Positions 25,242 through 39,183 of a stretch of 64,000 nucleotides of DNA are shown here, piece by piece. Under the pieces are notes generated by a model, which made no database searches, was not told the origin of the DNA, and saw only the letters and a list, made by a program, of their open reading frames with translations. Numbering within the stretch: position 1 is the first letter of the stretch; every line of letters begins with the position of its first letter. This DNA comes from Cryptomeria japonica (Eukaryota > Streptophyta > Pinopsida > Cupressales > Cupressaceae): positions 520,067,185-520,131,184 of the forward strand of contig NC_081414.1 in the NCBI RefSeq assembly GCF_030272615.1, given 5' to 3'. A program made the translations under genes and the position numbers.

Positions 25242-25300
25242 GTATGTATATGTATGTATATGTATATATATATATGTACATATATATATAATATAGATGG
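25180..25300. repeat. Compound microsatellite (CA)n(TA)n(TGTA)n
   Basis: A run of CA from about 25182 passes into TA and then TGTA/TATG units to about 25300. Minus-strand Tyr/Ile frames (25150-25420) are its translation. Confidence 0.9.
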
Positions 25301-26644
25301 GCTCCCCACACACCACCATTCATAAGCCCATGGTGGGTGGGGTTTCCCACCACCGTGGGTGCCCATGACACCCCAAAAAAATAAAAACAGGGCACTGAAA
25401 TAAAAAAAATTAATACGCAAAAATTAAATTATACATCGAACAGAGATGATTTCATAGAAATTTTTTTACAACAAAGATCTTTAAAACTTTCAAACCCATA
25501 AACCCATAATTTATAGAATCACAAGATTCCTAGATAATTTCAATAGCCCAATAACCCCCATTTAATAGAAAATCCTTTAAATTTTCTCTTTTCAATTGAA
25601 CAAAAGACTAAATTTTCAATCAAACTAAAAGAGATTCTTTATGCAAATGGTGTAGGAGTACCTTGCAAGCTTTTAAGACCATTTGAGCAATGAAGGATTT
25701 TAGAGGTGTTTGTAGGTTACTTTAATGTTTTAAGTTGTAATAAGGTCTTTCAAGACCAATCATTTTTGTTTTGACTAGCCATATAAGGCCTTGGTGCCAT
25801 TTTGTAGTTGTGAGCTTCTTAGGACCTTTTTGGTCAACCATGGTCAAATGACATACAGAATGCCTAATTGAGGCAAACATTGTATTTTGGTTCCTATGTG
25901 GCCTATTTGTAAGGTTTATGGTGTGTCATAATAGGTTATTCATGCAGGAGCACCTTGTCAATAGTCATGTCATGAGTAATTTCATAAGGTTTTGGGTCTA
26001 TGATTTTTTTGAGGTCATTCGGATGCAATTCAAGGCATAATGAGTCATTTTGTGAAGCATTGTAAGACATTTCCTCAAGATGTGTATTTGAGTCCTAATT
26101 GGGTCTAGGAGGTCACATTTTGCAAATATGCCCATGGAAGGGTAAAGAGGATGTAAAAGGTTGTTTTGAGTCCATATAAATTTGTTTGAAGTGCACAAGC
26201 AAAGATTAGGGGTCATATTTATCAAAATGTCAAAATTGTCAATTGTGTCAAAAATGTTGTCAGGCACAAAGTGTATTATAAAGTTTCAAAAGGGATTTAT
26301 AAATGTCATATGAATGTAGGAGGTTATAAATATGCTCATTTGGTCGAATCTAAGGTGTGTGTGAAGTTAGAGGAAGAGGTTGAATGAGATAAACTGATAA
26401 GCCTCTAATTGTCACCATCCTGTAGGTATTTGGTGGATAGTAGAGAGCAAGTATATCATGTTTTATTGTTGATCTCTCATGTACTAATAAGGGAGATTAA
26501 TAAAGATAGTAGACCACCAACAAATCAATTTTTTTAATGTATTTTATTGGGAAAATAATAAAGAGTTTTCTATTTTGAATTCATTTGACGGTTATTGGTT
26601 GCAGGCATGTTTCTTGCTGCTATTTGGCATTTTCTTGTATGTAA

Positions 26645-28314
<1,670 letters not shown>

Positions 28315-28330
28315 ATATCCCCCTTTGTTA
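28315..28330 (-). other. Polypurine tract of copia B
   Basis: On the minus strand AACAAAGGGGGATAT lies directly before the TGTTGGCATT start of the 3' LTR. Confidence 0.85.
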
Positions 28331-28529
28331 TTGATGTCAGCTTATTACAAGACACTTCATACCAGTACATTTCTCCCCATTTGACACAATGATAAAGAGT
28401 ACTATACACTCCCCCTTTGATCCATACCTAACTCACCCTTAGGCTACTACTAGAGATTGCAGTTGGTCCTGAGATGTGGTTCAAGAGTTATATATGTTTC
28501 TATGAACTCCCCCTGAACCATATAAATCC

Positions 28530-30175
28530 TTCCTTTCTCAAGTGCATAAGGTAGATGTAACAATTACAAACTTGTGTCTTAAGTACTCAAATATGCATAC
28601 TAGCAATTGTTTGGTGAAAATGTCTACTACTTGTTCTTCGATAGGGACATAATCCATCCTTACTTCCTAGCCTTCAACTTTCTCTCTGAGAAAATGATAC
28701 TTGATAGCAATGTGCTTTGTTCTAGAATGCATCACTAGATTCTTTGCTATGTTGATTGCACTCAAATTGTCACACCAGATGAGAATAGGATCAGTGATGT
28801 CCATCTGTATGTATTTGAGGGTCTGCTTCATCCAAAGCATCTAAGAGAAACATGTAGTAGCAATAATGTATTATGCTTCAGCAATTGATAGAGAGACTCA
28901 GTCTTGCTTCTTTCTATGCCATGAGACCAACCAGTCACCTAGGAAGAATGCACCACCACTTGTGCTCTTCCGGTCATCAATGAAACCTATCCAATCAACA
29001 TCAGTGTATGCTTCCAAGATGAATTCCCTTTGTTTAGGGTACCACAATCTATAACTCAGTGTTCCTTGGAGGTACCTAAATATTCTTCTTACAACATTGG
29101 TATGTGACTGCTTAGGTACAACATGAAATCTGGCCACCATGCACACTACCTGTACTATGTTTATTCTAGAGGCAATTAGATACAATAGAATTCCTATCAT
29201 GGATCTATACAATGTCTGATCCACCATCGGTGATTCATCATTCTTGCTTAATTTTCTTCTGGTCACCATGGGGGTACTTATAGGTTTATAGTCCTCCAGT
29301 TGAAATTTCTTTAACATATCCTTTGTATACTTGGTTTGTGAGATAAAGATTCCCTTATATTGCTATAATATCTATAAACCAAGGAAGTATGTCAATTCAC
29401 CAAGCATTGACATCTCAAATTTTGACATCTGATCAGTGAATTATTTGCATAGGATGTCCTTATTGCCTCCAAAAATAATGTCATCTACATACACAACCAC
29501 AATGATCATGTCATTTCCATCTTTCTTTATGTATAAATTGTTGTCAGCACTCCCCTTTTTAAATCCTTTCTCCTTCAGGTATTGATCTAATTTTGAATAC
29601 CATGCTCTAGGAGCTTTCTTTAAACCATACAGGGCCTTCTTCAATTGGCACACAAATGTTTCATCATCATGTAACAAAAAACCTTCCGGTTGCTCCATGT
29701 ACACTTCTTCTTCCAAATTTCCATTTAGGAAGGTAGATTTTACATCCATCTAATATACTTTATAACCCTTGTAGGCAGAAAAGGCTAGAAACATCCTAAT
29801 CGATTCTAATCTAGCTACCAGTGCAAATTTTTCTTCAAAGTCAATTCCCTCTACCTGAGAGTATCCTTTGCACACTAGTCTAGCTTTATGCCTAACAATT
29901 TTACCTTCTTCATTCATCTTATTCTGATATATCCATTTGGTGCCAATGATGTTCTTGTCTTCCGGTCTAGGAACTAATTCCCAAGTTTTATTCTTCTCAA
30001 TCTATTGTAGTTCTTCTTTCATGTCATCCATCCATTCCTCTTTTTTTTTGCCTCATTGAATGTTTTAGGTTCTACTTCAATCATGAGGTAGAAGTTGACT
30101 TGTTCATCATTCTTATTTCCCAGAATTTTCTCTTCTCAGTGATTCAACTGCACATACTGGTTGGGAGCCTTCTTG
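28530..30175 (-). pseudogene. Copia B RNase H and reverse transcriptase, broken
   Basis: Minus strand. RT: 29441-29749 reads '[20 protein letters not shown]', '[18 protein letters not shown]' and an intact '[12 protein letters not shown]', so the catalytic triad is present. The N-terminal RT part (29750-30175) has several stops. RNase H: 28898-29317 reads from 'MLKKFQLEDYKPISTPM' to 'YTDVDWIGFIDDRKSTSGG', with V for the usual A. After a stop and shift it continues to about 28530 through 'SRTKHIAIKYHFLRE'. Typical copia C-terminal half, inactivated. Confidence 0.9.
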
Positions 30176-30189
30176 GATCCTTCATCTGG

Positions 30190-31600
30190 TTAATTGTCTG
30201 ATTGAGCTTCTTCACCTTCATCACCAGAATCATTATACTGGTTTACCTGTGGTTGACTTCCTTTGTGCATAACCTCATCAAATTTTACATGCACACTCTC
30301 AATGACTCTTCTTAGCCTTTTGTTGTAGCATTTGTAGGCCTTTCTATTAGATGAGCAACCAAGGAAGATTCCTTCATCACTCTTGGAGTCAAAACTACCT
30401 AGACCATCCATATCTCTTTTGATAAAACACTTACTTCCAAATACTTTTAAGTATTTGACTGATGGATTTCGGTCATACCACAAGTCATAAGGTATCATTC
30501 TATTGTTTTTTCTTAATTGAACTTGGTTCAAAGTATACATAGCATTATGAATAGATTCCTTTCAATATGTGTTTGGTGGACTGGCCTCATTTAACATGGT
30601 TCTAGCCATCTCCTTGACTATCTTGTTCTTCCTCTCTACCACTCCATTTTGTTGTGGTGTCCTAGGGGCTGAGCACTGCCTTCTAATTCCATGTTTTTCA
30701 CAATAATCTTCCAATTCATTTGATGTGAACTCTCCACCCTGGTCTGATCTTAGGCATTTTAGCTTGCATCCACTTTCCTTCTCCACCATCTTCCTAAAGA
30801 TCTTGAATCTATCAAATGCTTGTGACTTATCTTGCAAGAAAGTGACCCAAGTCATTCTTGAATAGTCATCAATAAAGAGCATATAATATCTTTCATCGAC
30901 AAGTTCTCTTGTCCTAGTTGGACCACACAGATCTGTATGCACAATCTTGAGTGGTCTTGAGGTGTTGTGCTCTTTTTTCCTGAAGCTCACCTTAATCTTC
31001 TTTCCTTTCACACATTCATCACAAAATGTGCTTACTAGTTTGATGATGGGTGGAATATTCCTCACACACCCCTTTCTGCTTACTACAACTAGGTTATCAA
31101 AGTTTATGTGGCCTATCTTTGGTGCCACAACCAAATTTCATCAAACTAGCCTATCATGCATCAAAACTCATAGCATTCCTTCAAGTTGTAAACATTACCA
31201 TCTTTTCTTTTTACCTCTGCCACAACCTGACCGGTATTGTCTTTCTTTATCTGGGAACCGATTGAGTCAAAGGTGAATTTATAACCTTTGTCACACATCT
31301 GACTCACACTCAACAAATTGTGTTTTAGGCCTTCTACATAATATACATCATGTGCCTTCAATTTTCCATCAATATTTAGAGTACCTTTTCCTTCTATTTT
31401 GATCGATGAGTTGTCTCCAAATCTTACTGAACCACCATTCCAGTCTTCAGGTTTGATAAATATATTTTTATCATTGGTCATGTGATTGGAATAGCCACTA
31501 TCTATAACCCATAGATTTTATTTTAGCATGTAAGGAAGTCTACACAATCAGACTTGATTCTACCTTTTCTTTTTCTTTCTCAACCCATACAAGTATGAAC
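30190..31600 (-). pseudogene. Copia B integrase and protease region, broken
   Basis: Minus strand. Integrase core 30562-31134 is open and keeps all three catalytic residues: 'IVHTDLCGPTRT', 'RSDQGGEFTSNELEDYC' and 'QQNGVVERKNKIVKEM'. The post-core part 30190-30540 gives 'MIPYDLWYDRNPSVKYLKVF' and 'EGIFLGCSSNRKAY', in a shifted frame after the core. 31161-31481 is the pre-integrase segment ('GVYYVEGLKHNLLSV'-like). The protease DSG region near 31490-31530 is broken by a stop and a frameshift. Confidence 0.9.
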
Positions 31601-31849
31601 TAATAACAAGATTGCATAATTGAGATTAAATAATGAACAGCTGTAAATACAAGGATGAAATAAGAATGCAGATGTGTACTCAGAGTCAAAATCGGACTGA
31701 AAATGTTCGGGACGGGGGGGCGGGCACCACTGTCCTGATTCTGTCCCGAAAACTGCACCGGAAACTACTATTTTGCACTCTGGAACACTGTCAGAAACTG
31801 TCAGAAATGCTGTCTCAGGATTTGTCTTCTTCTGCTTGATCTTTCTATT

Positions 31850-33886
31850 TTACAAAACTTTTCTATATGTACAAAACCTTGGCAGTTGTAGCATTTCACA
31901 TTTTCATTCAAAAATGAATCTTTAAAATTATTATAGGGCATTGGTTTATTCTTCCTACATTCAAAACTCCCATGCCCATACCTATTGCAATGATAATAGA
32001 CAATATTTAGATCCCAGAGCGCATTGAATGGATTTCAACTTTCATAACTCATAGAGGACTTATTGGTTAATCTACAGTCAGCTATTCTATGCCCAAATTT
32101 ATTATGTCTGTAACAGTAACCATAAAAGTTTGAAACATACCGGTTAGGTTGCCTTGGTCCTACAAAAGACTACCTCATCGAGAGTCTTCCCTTCATGCTG
32201 TTGACTCTAGTGAATCCTTCATGGTCAACTCTTGCATTTCTCCTTAGATCTTTATGTTGGTACAATGAGTGTGGCCTCTGGTTCATTTCTTGTGTATATC
32301 GATGTATGTGGTGATTTCCAACAACATCTGCATATGTCTATTTACCGATATCCTTTCCTATAGTAAATGACTTCTTTTCTTAACCTTCATTTGTGGAGGT
32401 GAACATTATTTCTTTACCAGATGTGTCTTTGTTGTTTGAGCTTTGACCTTCTTCAAAGCCTAGGCCACCAGTATCTTTGGATTGCTTTTTTTTTTCTCAA
32501 CATCTGGTCTAAGGCTTTGGTGTTGCCTTCATATTTTCTCCTTACTTTTATTTCTTCCTTACTTTCTTCAAGCTCCTTTCTGAGCTTCACTATTTTTTCT
32601 TCCAAATCTTGATGCTCCTTTTCCTTCTTTATCACATCAGAGGATGTAACTTCACATATCATCTTGGTTTCTTTCAACTGCAATTTCAAGTCAGATATAA
32701 CTTCATTGGACTCATCTAGGGATTTCTTCAAGAGACCTTTTTCATCTCCTACAACAAGCTTGACCTTCTTGAGTTCTCTTGTTTTACTCAATTCCTCAAG
32801 AGCACTTATAAGCTCACCTTCTAAATCCACTTCAGCCTCAATATCCTCCTCTTCCTCATCTTCAGCAACCGGTTCATCAAGTGTCATAAAGAAATTAAAT
32901 TTTATGCCATTCTCATGGTAGTCATCTTTTGATGCACTTTTTTCATATGTAGTATCATTCTCAATAGTATAGAGGTTGTTTTGCTTCCAATAGCCTCTTC
33001 TTCCTTGTCAGTAGATATTTCTTTCTTTATCTTTTCTAGTTGATCTACTAAACCCTCTTGAATCATCTCCACCAGTTTCATTATAAGGACATTTTGCAAC
33101 AAAGTGTCCACCTTTACCACAGTTGAAACATTTAAGTGGTAGCTTTCCTTTATACTTGTTGAATCCTCTTTTGAGTTTTCTAACAAATTTTTCTTCTTCC
33201 ACATCAGATTCTTCACTAGATCCTTTATGAGAAGCTACTTCTTTTCCCTTCTGGGTGGTATTGAATGTCACCTCTTTCCTTAAGGAAGCATCATCAGTTG
33301 TTCTCAGCTCATAGGCTATTAGTGAGACAAATAGCTAATCCATTATAAAGATCTTCAGATCCTTGACTTCTTCTATGGCAGACACCTTTGTATCATACTT
33401 AGGTGTAAGAGACCTAAGAAACTTCTTGACAAGGATCTCATCTGCAATATCTTCTCCAAGTCCCTTGTTGGTGTCCACAGTTTCATCAAATTTGTGAAGG
33501 TAGTCTGCAGTATTTTCATCATCCTTCATATTGATGCCCTCAAGTTGGCCCCTTAGTGCTTGTAGCTTGGCCTCTTTGACTTTTGCATCTCCCTCAAATA
33601 ACCTCTGCAATTTATCCAAGGTTTCCTTGGCAGAAGAACAATGCATAACCTTGACAAACTCATTATCAAATAACCTGCTCAAGATAGCATGTGTTGGCCT
33701 TCTCATTGTTCTCATACTCCTTCTTGGCATCTGGATCAGTGGGAGGAACACTAGGGCCAACATACCCACTCTTGATAGACATCCAAACATCAAAACCAAG
33801 GGAGGAAATATAGGTCTCCATTCTTCTTCTCTAGAAAGAATAGTTGGATCCATCAAACATGGGGGCTTTTGAGGAAGTAGACTCAT
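31850..33886 (-). pseudogene. Copia B gag with four zinc knuckles, broken
   Basis: Minus strand, start ATG 33886, 60-odd bases inside the PBS. A one-base loss in a C run near 33860 shifts the frame. The UBN2-type core follows ('AKETLDKLQRLFEGDAKV', 'FLRSLTPKYDTKVSAIEE', 33335-33720), then knuckle 1 'CFNCGKGGHFVAKCP' (about 33130-33085). Next is a long acidic coiled coil (32453-32887, 'LEEKIVKLRKELEESKEE'). Three more CCHC-like knuckles lie at about 32117-32074 ('CYRHNKFGHRIADC'), 31995-31957 ('HCNRYGHGSFEC') and 31900-31866 ('CYNCQGF'). The same multi-knuckle gag occurs in other plant copia elements. Several stops. Confidence 0.85.
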
Positions 33887-33948
33887 TTGTTTCGATTGTG
33901 TTCTAAGTCTAGAATCTACCCAAGGTTTATAAATAACTAGGAACCTGG

Positions 33949-33960
33949 TTCTGATACCAA
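33949..33960 (-). other. Primer binding site of copia B
   Basis: Minus strand TTGGTATCAGAA, next to the 5' LTR end ...GTTATACA at 33962. Initiator-Met type. Confidence 0.85.
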
Positions 33961-33961
33961 T

Positions 33962-34186
33962 TGTATAACACAAAGTACCACTAAGAGGGGAGGTGAATTG
34001 GTGGTTCCTAATCATTTTGACTTTTAAAGCAACTTTAGACTATCAGTTGTTATCTTTAAGCACTAAACAATCAAACCACTAAAGAAAATGAGGAAACCAA
34101 AAAGCACAATCACACAAATGCATCCCACAACACTAGATGTACGAGGAAAACCCAATATGGAAAAAATCTTGGTGAGAAATGCTGCT
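33962..34186 (-). repeat. 5' LTR of copia B, piece 1
   Basis: TGTATAACACAAAGTACCAC ... GAGAAATGCTGCT aligns with 26645 onwards of the 3' LTR. It stops at transposon T and continues at 46836. Confidence 0.92.
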
Positions 34187-34235
34187 AGGTAAGTACACAA
34201 AGATGGTGGTCAACAAGGGGGGTATAAGTGGACAC
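34187..34235 (+). repeat. Left terminal inverted repeat of T
   Basis: Positions 34187-34211 match the inverse of 46807-46831 at about 22 of 25 positions. After a G-rich insertion in the left copy, 'AAGTGGACACC' is shared again. Confidence 0.9.
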
Positions 34236-35112
34236 CTTTTTTCTAAAATCAAGTGAACCTAAACTTGGAGGCAAAATTTGAAAGTCATCCACTCAAGATA
34301 TGAAGATAATCAAAGAACAAATATTGTAGTACTCTGAATCTAGTTTCCAAACTACTAAACATTTTCAAAATTGGATAAGATTAAGGGGTTCAAATCCTTT
34401 GTGCATGAATAACTAACCTTGATTTTTTTTGAAAAACATAACATAGTGTCTGACATGCACATCAAAAAAGTCATAGTTAGATTTAGTATTTTGACAAATC
34501 CTTTGGCAGAAAGATATTTAAGAGAGAGCACTAGAAGATGTGTATTTGTTTGTAATTTTTTGTTGAGTATTTTTTTTTAATGATTTTTCCAATCGAGCAC
34601 ATCGTGAAAATTAGGTGCCTGCTCATGTGTGAAGCATAAGTTGCACTAAACAAATTGAAAATACAATTTATTTTTTTAAAACTGTAAAGAATCAAGTGCA
34701 GTACAATAATATATAAAGTTTTTTAAATTTGGATAAGTTTATCAAAATCTATTCAAAAAATGGTGCATCAATGTCTGTGAGAACTATGGAGACACTGGTA
34801 AAACAAATTCAATAACAATATGTTATTGTTGTTCAAATTGAAAAAAAAATTATATGGTTAGAAAGCTCAGAAGATGGGTGAAAATATGGTGGCAATTTTA
34901 GAAATACCCACTTGATGAAGTGTAAACCTGATGATGACAAATTTGATAAACCAAGTTGATAAAATAAAACAAGTCAAAAATGAGAGAAATGGAGGGAAAT
35001 CAAACTTCCAAACCATAGCTTTGTCATCCAGGCCTATTTCCAAGCCTAAACAGTCAAAAGTGCGTATAGGGTACTACAAGTTTAAAAAGTGTGTACGGGC
35101 TACTTATGGTGT
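34236..35112. other. Left arm of T, no gene seen
   Basis: A/T-rich, no conserved frame. The 70-codon plus frame at 34931-35143 has no motif. It leads into the 29 bp repeats. Confidence 0.65.
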
Positions 35113-35198
35113 AAGCAGCACACATGCACTCTTTTTCCTATAAACAGTGCATATGCGCTCTTTTTACTATAAACAGTGCGTATGCGCTATTGTATAAT
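35113..35198 (+). repeat. Left subterminal 29 bp repeats of T
   Basis: Three head-to-tail 29 bp units starting 35113, 35142 and 35171, consensus AARCAGYGCRTATGCGCTCT plus TTTTCCTAT. The same unit in the same orientation recurs near the right end. Such arrays in DNA transposons commonly bind transposase; that role is inferred here. Confidence 0.85.
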
Positions 35199-35398
35199 AT
35201 GATATTCTATATATAATATGTGTATATACATATAATATATGTAATATATAATGTGCATATACATATAATATATGTAATATATAATATGTGTATAATATGA
35301 TATTGTATATATAATAGTGTATATATATATAATATATAATATATGTATATATACATATGTAAGTGTATTGTGTCCCCCTCTCAAATGCATACAAGCTG

Positions 35399-35446
<48 letters not shown>

Positions 35447-35600
35447 TCTCTCTCTCTCCTTCTCCCTTCCTCCCTTCCTCCATACCCCATCCCTCTCTCT
35501 CTCGCTCTCTCCCCTTCTCCCTTCATCCATACCCCATCCCTCTTTCTCTTCTTCTTTCCTTCCCTCCCTCCATACCCCACTCCAACTGTGTCTGCACTTC
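35190..35600. repeat. AT-rich then CT-rich low-complexity block
   Basis: 35190-35365 is TATAATATG-type; 35399-35580 is CT/CCTT-rich with 'CATACCCCATCCCTCTC' repeats. Open frames on either strand (35167-35634) are its translations. Confidence 0.88.
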
Positions 35601-36282
35601 TATAGAAGTAAGTGAATTCATTTCTTGTTTGTAACTTCCTCTTTGATTTTTATCATGTATGCTCTCCTAAGAAAATTGACTAATGGATTTGTGTGTGTAT
35701 ATTAAATAGGAGGAATAGGGTTTGAAACTAAACCATGAGTGTATTACCATGACAAACAAGGAAACCTGCAACAATATCCTTCTCAAATGTGTTTTTAATA
35801 AGCAGAGCAGATGTGGAAAATAGTGTCAACAAAGAAACATGATGAGTCAAAGTACCTGCAATATGTTTTTCAGAAGGAAACAATAGGTAGGAAGAGAAAG
35901 AGGGAGAGTAACACAGATGATGTCCTGTAGAATGATAGTGATGGGTATACGAGAGTTCCCATGTTGTTAAACAACGCTTGTCACCTAAAGAAATTAAAGT
36001 TTGTTGTATGCATGGTAGTGGTAGTATATGATGAGCATCACTTGTCAAACAGCTTGGAACGGTACATACCCATGAAAGAAATCAAGTATTTAATTCCTAT
36101 AGTAACAATTGAGATCAGTCTTATAACCTTTCAAATTTAATAGCATCATATGTTTTAGAACTTAGGGAGTACTCTTAGGGTTAGGTCAAGCTCTTACACT
36201 TGCTTTTTAGCAAAGCCTCGTTGTTTATTCGCTTGGAGTCTCATTGTATGATGTTATATTCATAACTTTAAATTTTATTAGC
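35601..36282. other. Spacer in T, no gene seen
   Basis: Unique-looking sequence. The minus frame 35728-36048 (106 codons) shows no domain, repeat or conserved motif, and I do not call it. Confidence 0.6.
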
Positions 36283-36575
36283 CCACCATATGACCCCTTA
36301 GGTTTCATTAGAGGTCGTATTCTTTCCTAAGAGGTCATATGGTGTCCTGTGACCCATTAAGACCCCTCGGGACACCAATGACCCATAACAACACCATATG
36401 GTGTTCTAAAGGGTCCTATGGTGTTCTATGACCCCTTAAGACACCATTTGGTGTCGTTATATGTCCTATGGTGTACTAAGGGATAATATAGTGTCATATG
36501 ACCCCTTAGGACACCCTATGACCCCTTAGATGTTGTTAGGGGTCATATTGTGTTCTAAGGGTCATATTGTGTCTT
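36283..36575. repeat. Dyad-rich satellite, array 3 (inside T)
   Basis: About 290 bp of the same modules as arrays 1 and 2 ('CACCATATGACCCCTTAGG', 'GGGTCATATTGTGT'), again abutting a pyrimidine-rich array. Confidence 0.88.
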
Positions 36576-37136
36576 GGATTTGATATCTCTTCCTCTCCCT
36601 CCATCCCCCCTTCTTCTCTCCCTATCTCCCTCTCCATCTCTCTCTCTCTCTCCCCCTTCTCCCTTTCTACATACCCCATCCCTCTCTCTCTCGCTCTATC
36701 CCCTTCTCCCTTCATCCATACCCCATCCCTCTTTCTCTTCTTCTCTCCCTCTCTCTTTCTATTCTTTTGTAATTCCTATAGTCACAATCTATATCAATCA
36801 TATGGTGTCTTGTGTCCTTTCTCTCTCCCTCTCCATCCTTCCCTCCCCCCTCTTCTCTCCCTCTCTCCCTCCCTCTACCTCTCTCCCTCTCTCTACCTTC
36901 CCTCCCCCTCTCTCTCTCTCCCTCTCTCTCCCTCTCTCTCCTTCCCTCTCTCTCTCCCTCCCTTTCTCTCCCTCTCCCTACCCCCTATCTCTCTCCCTCT
37001 CCCCTCTCCTCTCCCTCCCTCCCCTACTCTCCCTCTCCCTTCCTCCATACCCCTTCTTCTCTCCCACCCTCCCCCCTCTTCTCTCCCTCTCTCCCTCCCT
37101 CCTTCCCTTCCATCCCTCCTCCTTTTTCCCTCCCTC

Positions 37137-37213
<77 letters not shown>

Positions 37214-37281
37214 TCCTCCATTCTCTCTCTCTCTCTCTCCCTTCCTCCATACTACCTCCCTCTACCTCTCTCCCTCTCTCT

Positions 37282-37321
<40 letters not shown>

Positions 37322-37345
37322 CTTCAATCTCTCTCTCTCTCCCTT

Positions 37346-37409
<64 letters not shown>

Positions 37410-38542
37410 ACCCACCCCCTCTTCTCTCCCTCCCTCTACCTCTCTCCCTCACTCTACCTTCCCTCCCCTCTCTCCCTCTCTCTCCCTCCTTCCCTCTCTC
37501 TCTCTCCCTCTCCCTCTCCCTCCTTCCCTCCCCTCTCTTCTCTCCCTTTCTCCCTCCCTCTACCTCTCCCCCCTCTCCCCCTCTCTCTCTCTCCCTCCCT
37601 TCCTCCATACTGCTTCTTCTCTCCCACCCTCCCCCCTCTTCTCTCCCTCTCTCCCTCCCTCTACCTCTCTCCCTCTCTCTACCTTCCCTCTCTCCCTCCA
37701 CCTCTCTCTCTCCGTCTCTCTACCTCTCCCTCCTTCCCTCTCTCTCCCTCTCCCTCTCCCTCCTTCCCTCTCTCTCCCTCTCCCTCTCTCTCCCTCCTTC
37801 CCTCCTCTCTCTCTCTCTCTCTCTATCTATCTCTCTCTCTCTATCTCTCTCCCCCTCCCTTCCTCCATACCCCTTCTTCTCTCCCACCCTCCCCCCTCTT
37901 CTCTCCCTCTCTCCCTCCCTCTGCCTCTCTCCCTCTCTCTACCTTACCTCTCTCCCTCCCCCCCTCTCTCTCTCCCTCTCTCTCCCTCTCGATCCTTCCC
38001 TCTCTCTCTCCCTCTCCCTCTCCCTTCATGTTACCCCTTCTTCTCTCCCACCCTCCCCCCTCTTCTCTCCCTCCTTCCTTCCCTTCTGCCCCCCTCCTCT
38101 CTCTCTCTCCCTCCTTCCCTTCTACCCCTCTCCTCTCTCCCTCCCCCTACACTCCCCCCTCTACCTCTCTCTCTCTCTCTCCCTCCCTTCCTCCATACCC
38201 CTTCTTCTCTCCCACCCTCCCCCCTCTTCTCTCCCTCTCTCCCTCCCTCTACCTCTCTCCCTCTCTCTAGCTTCCCTCCCCCCTCTCTCTCTACCTTCCC
38301 TCCCCCCCTCTCTCTCCCTCTCTCTACCTTCCCTCCCCCCCTCTCTCTCCCTCTCTCTCCCTCTCCCTCCTTCCCTCTCTCTCTCCCTCTCCCTCTCTCT
38401 CCCCCCTCTCCTCTCCCTCCCTCCCCCTACTCTCCCTCTCCCTTCCTCCATACCCCTTCTTCTCTCCCACCCTCCCCCCTCTTCTCTCCCTCTCTCCCTC
38501 CCTCCTTCCCTTCCACCCCCCCTCTTCTCTCCCTCCACCCTA

Positions 38543-38590
<48 letters not shown>
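36576..38590. repeat. 2.0 kb polypyrimidine array
   Basis: Almost uninterrupted CT sequence with nested higher-order units: a segment including 'CATACCCCTTCTTCTCTCCC' and 'CCCCCCTCTTCTCTCCCTC' recurs at about 37047, 37605, 37868, 38027, 38198 and 38447. Three overlapping plus frames of 567-722 Ser/Leu/Pro codons and the Glu/Arg frames opposite exist only because the repeat has no stops. Confidence 0.93.
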
Positions 38591-38591
<1 letters not shown>

Positions 38592-39183
38592 TATCATTCA
38601 CATCTTTTCTACTACCAATAGTATGTATGAGGTACTAAAACTATTAGTTCACTACCCTGCCATAACTTTTTTAAGGAAAAGGAGCACATATGCAATACTT
38701 ATTACTTGTATTGAGCCCATTATTCATTATGATATTTTTTAGGTTTAGGAGTGTGTATGCGCTACTTATTAGTTTAGAATAGGAAAAAAGAATACCGTTG
38801 GGCTTGTCAACATTTAATGGACTAACAACATGTATGCGGTTATTAATGTAGCATGTACATGGTTTATAGACATAGTTTTAGTTGCCCAAGAGCCTCAATG
38901 GCCTCAAAAGAAGTTTTTGAGGTCATTGAAGGCCCCACTGTAACTGTATCTGCACTTCTATCACTATTTTATACATATAAGTAAGTGAATTTTTTGTTTT
39001 TGCATGATTTCAAATGATTGAATTGTTGTTCTTATTAGTTTTTGTCAATAGTATTGTGATTTTTTAATAGTTTGATTCCAAAAAATAGTGATAAGATGCA
39101 TATTTATGGTTATTTGTTTGTTTATGAACTTTTGTTTACATATATATGTAATATGATTCTATTTAGGACAACCGATATCAACC
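38591..39183 (+). other. Region upstream of the T transposase
   Basis: Unique A/T-rich leader. A copy related to the 29 bp repeat ('GTGTGTATGCGCTACTTATT') lies near 38750. No clear TATA box stands out. Confidence 0.5.

Larger units (their letters stand above)
21046..26639. other. Gene-free A/T-rich spacer
   Basis: I read both strands and find no protein family, LTR pair or RNA gene. Frames of up to 95 codons (22490-22777, 23325-23591, 25998-26267) lack any motif and are interrupted soon after. The only structure is the dyad minisatellite near 22.6 kb and the microsatellite near 25.2 kb, listed separately. Confidence 0.65.

Noticed and set aside
35728-36048. 106-codon minus-strand ORF in transposon T
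   Set aside because: No domain, no start context and no partner exon; could be chance in unique sequence.
36567-38742. Three overlapping plus-strand ORFs of 567-722 codons rich in Ser, Leu and Pro
   Set aside because: They translate the CT repeat in all three frames; no stop can occur in pure CT sequence. No other composition or motif.
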